Shown: positions 1 to 9,833 of the stretch, in pieces | Numbering within the stretch: position 1 is the first letter of the stretch | How the letters are laid out: every line of letters begins with the position of its first letter | From: Streptomyces sp. NBC_01446 | GTDB lineage: Bacteria > Actinomycetota > Actinomycetes > Streptomycetales > Streptomycetaceae | Assembly (NCBI RefSeq): GCF_026340095.1 | Contig: NZ_JAPEPO010000001.1 | Coordinates: forward strand, 7,708,501-7,772,500 | Direction of reading: 5' to 3' | DNA: 64,000 nt | Notes under the pieces: model-generated | What the model was told of the DNA's origin: nothing | What the model saw: only the letters and a program-made list of their open reading frames with translations | Database searches by the model: none | Made by a program: the position numbers and the translations under genes

Positions 1-103
1 TTCCGACCTGCCGGGTGCTGGCGGAGCGCGCTGCTCTCTTGCCACTCTGGGTTCCGTCAGGGATTGCCGGGCGCACTGGTGGCCGTGGCGTAAGGACTGG
101 CTG

Positions 104-613
104 ATGAACGAACAGGCCCGCAGGACCATCGCCTCGTACACGACCGACCAGGAGGCGGAACGCGCCGTCGATCACCTTTCCGATCAGGGCTTTCGCGGCG
201 AGAGGTGGCCATCATCGGGCAGGACGTGCGCCTGGCCGCGCAGGTGACCGGCCGCATGGACATGACGGGGCCGCGCTGCACGGCGCGGCGAGCGGCGCCC
301 TGCCCGGCGCAGTGATCGGGTGGATCTTCGGTCTGCTGAACTGGCTGGTCGCGGTCGTGCCGGGGCTGCTCCCGGCCCTGTCGGGGGTGGTTTCCGGAGC
401 ACTCGTCGGCGCTCTGCGGCCGGCTTGTGTATGCGGGCCCAGCGTGGCCGCCGGGACTTCGCCTCGGTGAGCTTCATGCAGCCCAGCCGGTACGACGTCG
501 TCGCCGACGAGGTGGTGCGGCTGCTGGCCGAGCTGCCCAGCGGGACCGGCACCAGCACAAGCAGCGGAGCTTGGAAGAGCCGCCGCCCGCGGACCGGTCC
601 CGCCGTCACCTGA
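104..613 (+). pseudogene. General stress protein (DUF1269-like), frameshifted
   Basis: Three reading frames in sequence make up one recognisable actinobacterial general stress protein. The first starts at ATG 104 (MNEQARRTIASYTTDQEAER) and is lost near 203. The second continues with VAIIGQDVRLAAQVTGRMD and is lost near 267. The third carries the glycine-rich membrane hairpin (AALHGAASGALPGAVIGWIF onward). The end of the protein (RRDFASVSFMQPSRYDVV) lies in yet another frame, closing at 613. At least three indels are needed, so no intact product is made. It lies directly upstream of dnaK and was probably part of the same stress locus. The family assignment rests on recognised motifs; the frameshifts are seen directly, although sequencing error cannot be excluded. 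Confidence 0.72.
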
Positions 614-681
614 GCGAGTCCGGAAGACCGGGCGCGACTCCGAGGGCGAACGGGGGCCGCCCGTCACGGAAGGAGTTCCTC

Positions 682-2598
682 ATGGCCAAGGCAGTCGGCA
701 TCGACCTGGGCACCACGAACTCGGTGATCGCCGCCTGGGAGGGCGGCGAGTCGACGGTCATACCCAACAGCGAGGGCAACCGCACAACACCGTCCGTGGT
801 GGCCTTCACCGACACCGGCGAGCGCCTGGTGGGTCAGCTGGCCCGTCGGCAGGCGATCCTCAACCCCAAGGGCACCATCTACTCGGCCAAGCGGTTCATC
901 GGCCGGCACTTCGACGAGATCTCCGAAGAGGCCAGGGCCGTCGCGTACGACGTGGTCGAGGGAGAGGGCGGCGCCGCCCGCTTCAAGGTGCGCGACAAGC
1001 TCTACGCACCCGAGGAGATCAGCGCGCAGGTGTTGCGCAAGCTCGCCGACGACGCCTCCAAGCAGTTGGGAGAGCGGGTCACGGAGGCGGTCATCACGGT
1101 GCCCGCCTACTTCAACGACGCCCAGCGCACCGCTACCAAGGACGCCGGACGGATCGCCGGCCTGGAAGTGCTGCGGATCATCAACGAGCCGACCGCGGCC
1201 GCCCTCGCCTACGGCATGGACAAGAAGGAGCACGAGACGGTGCTCGTCTTCGACCTGGGAGGCGGCACCTTCGACGTCAGCATCCTCGACGTCGGCGACG
1301 GCGTGGTGGAGGTACGGTCCACGGCGGGCGACAGCCATCTGGGCGGCGACGACTTCGACCGCCGGCTGGTCGACCAGCTCGCCGACGGCTTCCAGAAGGA
1401 GAACGGCATTGACCTGCGCCAGGACCCGCAGGCGCTGCAGCGCCTGTTCGAGGCCGCAGAGAAGGCCAAGACCGAGCTCAGCTCGGTGACCCAGACGCAG
1501 GTCAGCCTGCCGTTCATCACGGCCGACGCCTCCGGGCCCAAGCATCTGACCACGACGATCATGCGGTCCACGTTCGAGCAGATCACGGGCGACCTGGTGG
1601 AGCGTTGCCTTGGCCCGGTGCGGCAGGCGATGGACGACGCCAAGGTCAGTGACAACGACATCGACGAGGTCATCCTGGTCGGCGGTTCCACCCGCATCCC
1701 CGCCGTCCAGGCCCTGGTGCGGAGGCTGACCGGCGGCAAGGAACCCAACATGAGCGTCAACCCCGACGAGGTCGTGGCGTTGGGCGCCGCGATCCAGGCC
1801 GGGGTCCTCAAGGGCGAGGTCAAGGATGTCCTGCTGCTCGATGTCACCCCGTTGTCGCTGGGCGTGGAGACACGCGGCGGCGTGATGACGAAGATCATCG
1901 AGCGGAACACCACCATCCCGGTGCGCCGTACCGAGACCTTCTCCACCGCCGAGGACAATCAGCCCGCCGTCGACGTCGTCGTCCTGCAGGGCGAGCGGGA
2001 GAGGGCTGCCGACAACCGGGTCCTGGGTCGCTTCCAGCTCACCGACATCCGCCCCGCGCCGCGCGGCGAGCCGCAGGTCGAGGTCACCTTCGACGTCGAC
2101 GCCAACGGCATCCTCAACGTCACCGCGCGGGACAAGGACACCGGCAAGGAGCAGGGCATCACCATCAGCGAGAGCTCCAACCTCGACCACAGCGAGGTCG
2201 AGCGGATGGTCCAGGAGGCCGAAGGCAACCGCAGCCAGGACCAGGCCCTGCGTGAGGCGGTCGACGCCCGCAACGAACTGGACGCCGTCGCCTACCAGGT
2301 CGACAAGCGCCTCGGCGAGCTCGGCGACGCCGCGCCGGCGCACGAGAAGGCCCGCGCCGAGATGCTGGTGACCGAGGCCCGCGAGGCGGTCAAGAACGAG
2401 GCCGGGGTGGACAAGGTCCGGCCGCTGATCTCCGAACTCCAGCAGGTCTTCGCGGGGCTCGCGGCCCACCAGGCGGGAGCCGCCGCGGGCGGTCCGGCGG
2501 GCACCGGCTCACCGGACGGATCCGCTCCCGGCGGGGCCGCGCCGGGCGGCGCCGGGGGCGACGACGATGTGATCGACGCCGAGTTCGACAAGGGCTGA
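682..2598 (+). CDS. dnaK: Chaperone protein DnaK (Hsp70)
   Basis: ATP-dependent Hsp70 chaperone of 638 aa that refolds cytoplasmic proteins with DnaJ and GrpE. The phosphate-binding motif GIDLGTTNS is at residues 6-14 and DLGGGTFDVS at 191-200. The substrate-domain linker region (LLLDVTPLSLGVETRGG) begins near residue 385, and the acidic tail ends DDDVIDAEF. The ATG at 682 is chosen because GGAAGGAG lies 8 bases upstream and the protein begins at the family start MAKAVGIDLG; an open extension back to 427 overlaps the pseudogene and is not coding. It is the first gene of an eight-gene operon. No HspR (HAIR) or CIRCE operator is visible in the short upstream gap. Streptomycetes usually carry dnaK-grpE-dnaJ-hspR elsewhere, so this is probably an accessory copy (inference). 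Confidence 0.97.
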   Translation: MAKAVGIDLGTTNSVIAAWEGGESTVIPNSEGNRTTPSVVAFTDTGERLVGQLARRQAILNPKGTIYSAKRFIGRHFDEISEEARAVAYDVVEGEGGAARFKVRDKLYAPEEISAQVLRKLADDASKQLGERVTEAVITVPAYFNDAQRTATKDAGRIAGLEVLRIINEPTAAALAYGMDKKEHETVLVFDLGGGTFDVSILDVGDGVVEVRSTAGDSHLGGDDFDRRLVDQLADGFQKENGIDLRQDPQALQRLFEAAEKAKTELSSVTQTQVSLPFITADASGPKHLTTTIMRSTFEQITGDLVERCLGPVRQAMDDAKVSDNDIDEVILVGGSTRIPAVQALVRRLTGGKEPNMSVNPDEVVALGAAIQAGVLKGEVKDVLLLDVTPLSLGVETRGGVMTKIIERNTTIPVRRTETFSTAEDNQPAVDVVVLQGERERAADNRVLGRFQLTDIRPAPRGEPQVEVTFDVDANGILNVTARDKDTGKEQGITISESSNLDHSEVERMVQEAEGNRSQDQALREAVDARNELDAVAYQVDKRLGELGDAAPAHEKARAEMLVTEAREAVKNEAGVDKVRPLISELQQVFAGLAAHQAGAAAGGPAGTGSPDGSAPGGAAPGGAGGDDDVIDAEFDKG

Positions 2599-2608
2599 GG
2601 TGCCTGCC

Positions 2609-3187
2609 ATGCCCATCCCACCCCGGGGCCGAGAGCCGGATCCTCCGCCGGAAGGCGCCGTACAACCGCCGCAGGGCGACCTGCCCGAGCCCGCGCCGCC
2701 GACCATGGAGGCCGAACCGGGGCCCGACGCGGCCACCGGTCCGGTCGAGGTCGAGGACGCGGCCGCCCTGAAAGAGGTCGAGGACCGCTGGCGGCGTGCT
2801 CTCGCCGACCTCGACAACATGCGCAAGCGGCACGCCAGGGAACTGGACCGGGAGCGCGCGGTCGAACGCGCCCGCACGGCCGCGGCCTTCCTTCCTGTCA
2901 TCGACAACCTCGAACTGGCCCTGAACCACGCGGGCTCCGACCCCGGGGCCATCGTCGAGGGCGTCCGCGCCGTGCGCGACCAGGCCGTGTCCATCCTCGA
3001 ACGCCTCGGCTACGAGCGTCACGCCGAGACCGGCCTCCCGTTCGACCCCACCCGGCACGAGGTCGTCGCCGTGGTTCAGGACCCCGACGCCGAACCGAAC
3101 ACCGTGGCGCAGGTGCTTCGACCCGGCTACGGCGAGGCCGAGCGGCAGCTGAGGCCGGCCGCCGTGACGGTCGCCAAGCGGGAGTGA
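2609..3187 (+). CDS. grpE: Nucleotide exchange factor GrpE
   Basis: Cochaperone that releases ADP from DnaK, 192 aa from the chosen start. A proline-rich, disordered N-terminus is followed by the long helix (KEVEDRWRRALADLDNMRKR, about residues 53-72) that forms the GrpE dimer. The C-terminal beta domain covers RHEVVAVVQDPDAEPNTVAQ onward. ATG 2609 fits the GAGGTG at 2597-2602 as ribosome site; a GTG at 2600 is an alternative only three codons earlier. It begins 10 bases after the dnaK stop, so the two are co-transcribed and probably translationally coupled. Confidence 0.94.
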   Translation: MPIPPRGREPDPPPEGAVQPPQGDLPEPAPPTMEAEPGPDAATGPVEVEDAAALKEVEDRWRRALADLDNMRKRHARELDRERAVERARTAAAFLPVIDNLELALNHAGSDPGAIVEGVRAVRDQAVSILERLGYERHAETGLPFDPTRHEVVAVVQDPDAEPNTVAQVLRPGYGEAERQLRPAAVTVAKRE

Positions 3188-3193
3188 CCGGCC

Positions 3194-4126
3194 ATGGCAC
3201 GCGACTTCTATGAGGTTCTCGGGGTCCCGCGCAACGCCGACAAGGACGAGATCCAGCGGGCGTACCACAAGCTGGCCCGCAAGTACCACCCCGACATCAA
3301 CAAGGACCCCGCGGCAGAGGAGCGTTTCAAGGAGATCAACGAGGCCTTCAGCGTCCTGTCCGACCCGGACCAGCGGACCCGTTACGACCGCTTCGGCGAG
3401 GACTTCCGGAAGGTCCCCGAGGACTGGGAGGAGCGGGTCGGTGCCGGCGCGGGACCCGGCGGCGGCTTCCGCTGGTCCACCGGGGACGGCCCCCGGGTCC
3501 GGTACGCCACCAGCGGCTTCGGCGCGGAGGACGTCGATGTCGACGACCTGTTCGGCTCGCTCTTCGGGGGCGCCGGACGGGTGCGTGTCCCCGGGGCCGA
3601 CCAGGAGGCCGAACTGCCGCTCACCGTCGAGGAGGCCTACAGCGGCGGCCGCCGCACCGTCACCCTCGCCGGGCCCTCCGGACAGCGGCGCTACGAGGTG
3701 GACGTGCCGCCCGGCGTCGTCGACGGCCAGCGCATCCGGCTGGCGGGCGAGGGCGGCCGCGGAAGCGGCGACGGCCCCGCAGGGGACCTGTACCTGCGGG
3801 TGCGGATCCAGCCGCACCCCCAGTTCCGCCTCGACGGCCGGGACGTGTACGTGCAGCTTCCGGTCACCCCCTGGGAGGCCGCGCTGGGCGCGACGGTTCC
3901 GGTGCCCACGCCGAGCGGGACGACGGCCAAGGTGACCGTGCCCGCCGGGTCCTCCAGCGGCAGGCGGCTGCGGCTGCGCGGCGAGGGCATGCCGGGACCG
4001 CGCGGCGCCAACGGCAACCTCTACGCCGAGCTCCGCATCATGGTGCCGCCCAAGCTCCGCGACCGGGAGCGCGAGCTGTTCGAGGAGCTCGCTGCAGTCT
4101 CCTCTTTCGACCCCAGGAGGACATGA
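3194..4126 (+). CDS. DnaJ-type cochaperone, CbpA-like (no zinc domain)
   Basis: Hsp40 cochaperone of 310 aa that stimulates DnaK ATPase and delivers substrates. The J-domain fills about residues 1-67 with the essential HPD at 32-34. A glycine-rich linker follows, then the two beta-sandwich C-terminal domains (about 130-295, with GVVDGQRIRLAGEGG and YVQLPVTPWEAALGA). The cysteine-rich zinc region of DnaJ is absent, so it is of the CbpA (type II) kind. That fits the next gene, a CbpM-like modulator. The start is 6 bases after the grpE stop. Its own stop overlaps the ATG of the following gene. Confidence 0.93.
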   Translation: MARDFYEVLGVPRNADKDEIQRAYHKLARKYHPDINKDPAAEERFKEINEAFSVLSDPDQRTRYDRFGEDFRKVPEDWEERVGAGAGPGGGFRWSTGDGPRVRYATSGFGAEDVDVDDLFGSLFGGAGRVRVPGADQEAELPLTVEEAYSGGRRTVTLAGPSGQRRYEVDVPPGVVDGQRIRLAGEGGRGSGDGPAGDLYLRVRIQPHPQFRLDGRDVYVQLPVTPWEAALGATVPVPTPSGTTAKVTVPAGSSSGRRLRLRGEGMPGPRGANGNLYAELRIMVPPKLRDRERELFEELAAVSSFDPRRT

Positions 4127-4490
4127 TGAGCCACCGACCGGCCGAGGCGCGGCAGGCGTCTTCGCAGAGCGCTCCTGCACCGGCGCGCGTCCAGTACGCG
4201 ATCGTTCCGGTGCCCAGGCTCTCCCTGCAGACCGTGGCCCGCCGCTCCGGCGTCCATCCCGACCTCATCCGCCGGTTCGTCGCTCTGGGACTGGTCGAGG
4301 CCGAACGCGACGCCTCCGGAGGCCTGGTGTTCGAACCCACGGCCCCAGCCGCCCTCGCCCGCGTCCAGCGGCTGCGCACCGGGCTGTGCCTCAACTACGC
4401 ATCCATCGGCCTGGTGCTCGACCTGCTGGACCGCATCAGCCTGCTCGAAGCCGCACTGCGCCGCGCCGGCACGAGGAGTGACATACCACC

Positions 4491-4500
<10 letters not shown>
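4123..4500 (+). CDS. Chaperone modulator CbpM / MerR-type helix-turn-helix protein
   Basis: 125-aa MerR-like protein. The helix-turn-helix segment is LSLQTVARRSGVHPDLIRRF, followed by a wing (GLVEAERDASGGLVFEP) and a C-terminal helix. In E. coli CbpM binds the J-domain of CbpA and inhibits it; adjacency to a CbpA-type gene supports that role here. It occupies the position that hspR takes in the classical actinobacterial dnaK operon, so a DNA-binding repressor of the operon is an alternative. The ATG overlaps the cbpA stop (ATGATGA), and the 3' end overlaps clpB by 10 bases, so the three genes are translationally coupled. Confidence 0.8.
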
Positions 4501-7126
<2,626 letters not shown>

Positions 7127-7130
<4 letters not shown>

Positions 7131-7573
7131 GCACGATGCAGGCGGCGACCGTCAGCTGTCCGAACTGCGGGCGCAAGAACCGGGTGCCCGTGGCCGCGGA
7201 GGGACGCCCCAAGTGCGGCAACTGCAAGCAGCCCATACCGTGGATGGTGGACGCGGGCGACGACGACTTCGCCGAGGTCGCCGAGCGGGCCGACGTCCCC
7301 GTCGTGGTCGACCTCTGGGCTACCTGGTGCGGTCCCTGCCGCATGGTCAGCCCGGCGCTGGAGAAGGTGGCCACCGACCTCGCCGGCCGAATCAAACTCG
7401 TCAAGGTCGACGTCGACAAGAACCCGCGGCTGTCGCAGCGTTTCGAGGTACAGGCGGTGCCGACACTCCTCGTCCTCGACAAGGGGAGGACCGTAGCCCG
7501 ACAGGCGGGGGCGGCGCCCGCCCCCGTCCTGCGCCAGTGGGTGGAACAGTCGATCACCGCCCCGGAAGGGTGA
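7127..7573 (+). CDS. Thioredoxin with N-terminal zinc finger (TrxC type)
   Basis: 148-aa thioredoxin. The N-terminus has a zinc ribbon with cysteines at 11, 14, 30 and 33. The thioredoxin fold carries WCGPC with redox cysteines at 68 and 71 and the cis-proline segment VPTLLVLD. In E. coli Trx2 the zinc site loosens under oxidation and the protein is part of the oxidative stress response. Here it is coupled to clpB (shared ATGA), linking disulfide repair to disaggregation. The reductase-like gene two positions downstream may be its electron donor, although that protein lacks the usual CxxC (see its entry). Confidence 0.92.
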
Positions 7574-7578
7574 TCCCG

Positions 7579-7842
7579 ATGACCCTGCACCCAGACCCCC
7601 ACCTCGCGCTTGTCCGGCCGGTCCAGCCGCTGACCCCAGAAGGGTGTCAGGAGTGTCTGCTGCTCGGCTCCCCGTGGGTCCACCTGAGGCTCTGCCTGAG
7701 CTGCGGGCACGTCGGCTGCTGTGACTCCTCGCCGAACAAGCACGCGCGCAGGCACGCCGCTTCCGACGGCCATCCGATCGTGCAGTCGTTCCAGCCCGGC
7801 GAGGAATGGCGCTGGTGCTACGTCCACGAGGCGTTCGTCTGA
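7579..7842 (+). CDS. UBP-type zinc finger protein
   Basis: 87-aa protein made of a single ZnF-UBP domain. Likely ligands are C23, C26, C39, C42, C47 or C48, H55, H59 and H65, matching the CxxC...CxxC...C...H...H layout. In eukaryotes this fold binds the C-terminal tail of ubiquitin; bacterial stand-alone versions are common next to redox genes but their target is not known to me. The start lies 5 bases after the thioredoxin stop, and its stop overlaps the next start (TGATG). A role in binding C-terminal tails of damaged proteins would fit the operon but is only an inference. Confidence 0.86.
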   Translation: MTLHPDPHLALVRPVQPLTPEGCQECLLLGSPWVHLRLCLSCGHVGCCDSSPNKHARRHAASDGHPIVQSFQPGEEWRWCYVHEAFV

Positions 7843-9659
7843 TGTCCGGCGACCAGTCGCTGCCGAGCGAAGAACCGGTGCCGGAGGAAGCGGACGAGGC
7901 CGTCTCCTGGGAGACCCCGGACCTCTACGGCGCGTATCCGCGCCTTACGCAGGACCAGATAGCGCGCCTGGCGGAGCACGGGCAACGCAGGAGCATGGCT
8001 GCGAACGACGTGCTGATCCGGGAGGGGGAGCGCTGCGAGACGTTCTTCGTCGTCCTCAGCGGTTCCGTCGCCGTCGTCGAGGACTACGGCACTCCCGAGG
8101 AGCACATGCTGCGCGCGCACGGCCCCGGTCGCTTCATCGGCGAACTCGGGCTGCTGCACGGGCAGGTGGCCTTCTACACCGCTGTCGCCAGGGAGCCGGG
8201 CGAGGTCCTCGTCGTCTCCTTGGACCAGTTGCGCCGCCTGGTGGCCCAGGACTCCACCTTCGGGGACGTCGTACTGCGCGCCTGTCTGGGCCGTCGCGCG
8301 CTGCTCGTCGGACAGGGCGTCGGCTTCCGCGTCATCGGCTCGCGCTACTCGCCCGACACCAGGCGGCTGCGCGAGTTCGCCATCCGCAACCGGCTGCCGC
8401 ACCGGTGGATCGACCTGGAGACCGACGAGGAGGCCGAGGAGCTGCTGCGCCGCTTCGGCGTCGGCCCGGAAGAGACACCGCTCGTCATCTGGCGGGACAC
8501 CACCTTGTTGCGCAACCCCAGCAACGCGGCACTGGCCCAGCTCATCGGCCTGCCGTCACTGCCTTCCGGAAACCGTCACGGCGACATCCTGATCGTCGGC
8601 TCCGGACCCGCCGGCCTCGCTGCCGCGGTGTATGCCGCCTCCGAGGGCCTGAGCACCACCGTGGTGGAGGCGTTGGCCACCGGCGGCCAGGCCGCCACGT
8701 CGTCCCGCATCGAGAATCTGCTCGGCTTCCCCTCCGGCGTCTCCGGCGCCGAACTCACCGAACGTGCCCTGCTCCAGGCCGACAAGTTCGGCGCCAGGAT
8801 CAGCCTTCCGGCGGAGGCGACCGGTCTCCATCCCAAGGACGACGACCACTACGTGGTGGAGTTCGCTGACGGCAGCGAGATCGCCGCCCGCGCCGTCATC
8901 CTGGCCACGGGTGCCCGCTACCGCCGGCTACAGGTGCAGGGCATCGAACGCCTGGAGGGAACAAGCGTCCACTACTCGGCGACCGTCTACGAAGCCCAGC
9001 AGTGCCGCACTGACCCGGTGGCCGTGGTCGGCGGTGGCAACTCGGCGGGCCAGGCGGTGCTCTTCCTCGCCGGGTACGCGCCCAAGGTGTACCTGCTGGT
9101 CCGAGGACGCAGCCTTGAGGACAACATGTCCCGCTACCTGGTCGACCAGGTCGAGCGCCATCCGCAGGTGGAGGTCATGCTGCACACAGAGGTCACCGAG
9201 GTCACCGGCCAGGAGGTGCTGGAGGAGCTCGACGTGGTCGACAACCGCACGGGCGAGCACCGCCCGCTGGCCGTACGGGGCCTGTTCGTCTTCACCGGCG
9301 CCGACCCCCACACCGAGTGGCTCGCCGGCACCATCGCCCTCGACTCCCGCGGCTTCGTCCTCACCGGGCCGGAGGCCCAGGAAGCCTGCGCCTACCCCGA
9401 GGTGTGGCACAGCCGCGGGCGCTCCTGCATGACCCTGGAGACCAGTCTGCCCGGGGTCTTCGCGGCCGGGGACGCCCGTAGCGGCTCGGTGAAGCGGGTG
9501 GCCTCGGCAGCCGGGGAGGGCGCGATGGCCATCCACTTCGTGCACCGGCACCTGGGGCACTCGGCCGCCGCCCTCACCACCACGGGCACCTCCGCTCCCG
9601 CGGGCGGCTCGGACCTCCCCCCACACATACGTCACAAGGAGTCCGCATGGCTCGCATGA
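7842..9659 (+). CDS. Cyclic-nucleotide-binding, glutaredoxin-like and thioredoxin-reductase-like fusion
   Basis: 605-aa three-part protein. Residues about 25-145 form a cNMP/CRP-type sensor domain (GERCETFFVVLSGSVAVVED; FIGELGLLHGQ). Residues about 160-235 look like a glutaredoxin/thioredoxin-fold segment without a CxxC (GSRYSPDTRRLREFAIRNRL). The rest is a flavin reductase with FAD motif GSGPAG near 253-258 and NADPH motif GGGNSAG near 396. The CxxC of genuine thioredoxin reductase, expected just before the NADPH motif, is replaced by SATVYEAQQC with only one cysteine, so direct thioredoxin reduction is doubtful. It closes the stress operon. A likely guess is an NADPH-dependent flavin reductase gated by a small ligand. 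Confidence 0.88.
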   Translation: MSGDQSLPSEEPVPEEADEAVSWETPDLYGAYPRLTQDQIARLAEHGQRRSMAANDVLIREGERCETFFVVLSGSVAVVEDYGTPEEHMLRAHGPGRFIGELGLLHGQVAFYTAVAREPGEVLVVSLDQLRRLVAQDSTFGDVVLRACLGRRALLVGQGVGFRVIGSRYSPDTRRLREFAIRNRLPHRWIDLETDEEAEELLRRFGVGPEETPLVIWRDTTLLRNPSNAALAQLIGLPSLPSGNRHGDILIVGSGPAGLAAAVYAASEGLSTTVVEALATGGQAATSSRIENLLGFPSGVSGAELTERALLQADKFGARISLPAEATGLHPKDDDHYVVEFADGSEIAARAVILATGARYRRLQVQGIERLEGTSVHYSATVYEAQQCRTDPVAVVGGGNSAGQAVLFLAGYAPKVYLLVRGRSLEDNMSRYLVDQVERHPQVEVMLHTEVTEVTGQEVLEELDVVDNRTGEHRPLAVRGLFVFTGADPHTEWLAGTIALDSRGFVLTGPEAQEACAYPEVWHSRGRSCMTLETSLPGVFAAGDARSGSVKRVASAAGEGAMAIHFVHRHLGHSAAALTTTGTSAPAGGSDLPPHIRHKESAWLA

Positions 9660-9833
9660 CACATGGCGGGCGATGAGATCACGAGAAGGAAGAAGGGCCA
9701 CGTTGGGCCGTGGGCCTGTTGACAGGGCGCAGGGGTGCACGCGCGGGAATGCGCGGCGGGCGAACACCCGTCATTGAAGAGGGGACAGTGACCGAAGCGG
9801 GAGCAGCAACTGCGCTGCCGGGCAAGGCAGTTG

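Noticed and set aside
614..681. HspR (HAIR) or CIRCE operator before dnaK
   Set aside because: Looked for CTTGAGT-N7-ACTCAAG and the CIRCE inverted repeat; neither is present.
664..2469. 601-codon open frame antisense to dnaK
   Set aside because: Shadow of high-GC codon bias in dnaK; no family features.
2390..4180. 596-codon minus-strand frame across grpE and the cbpA-type gene
   Set aside because: Mirrors two well-supported plus-strand genes; arginine- and proline-rich, no motifs.
9660..9833. Small gene between the flavin reductase and FUSC genes
   Set aside because: Short arginine-rich frames only; no start site or conservation visible.
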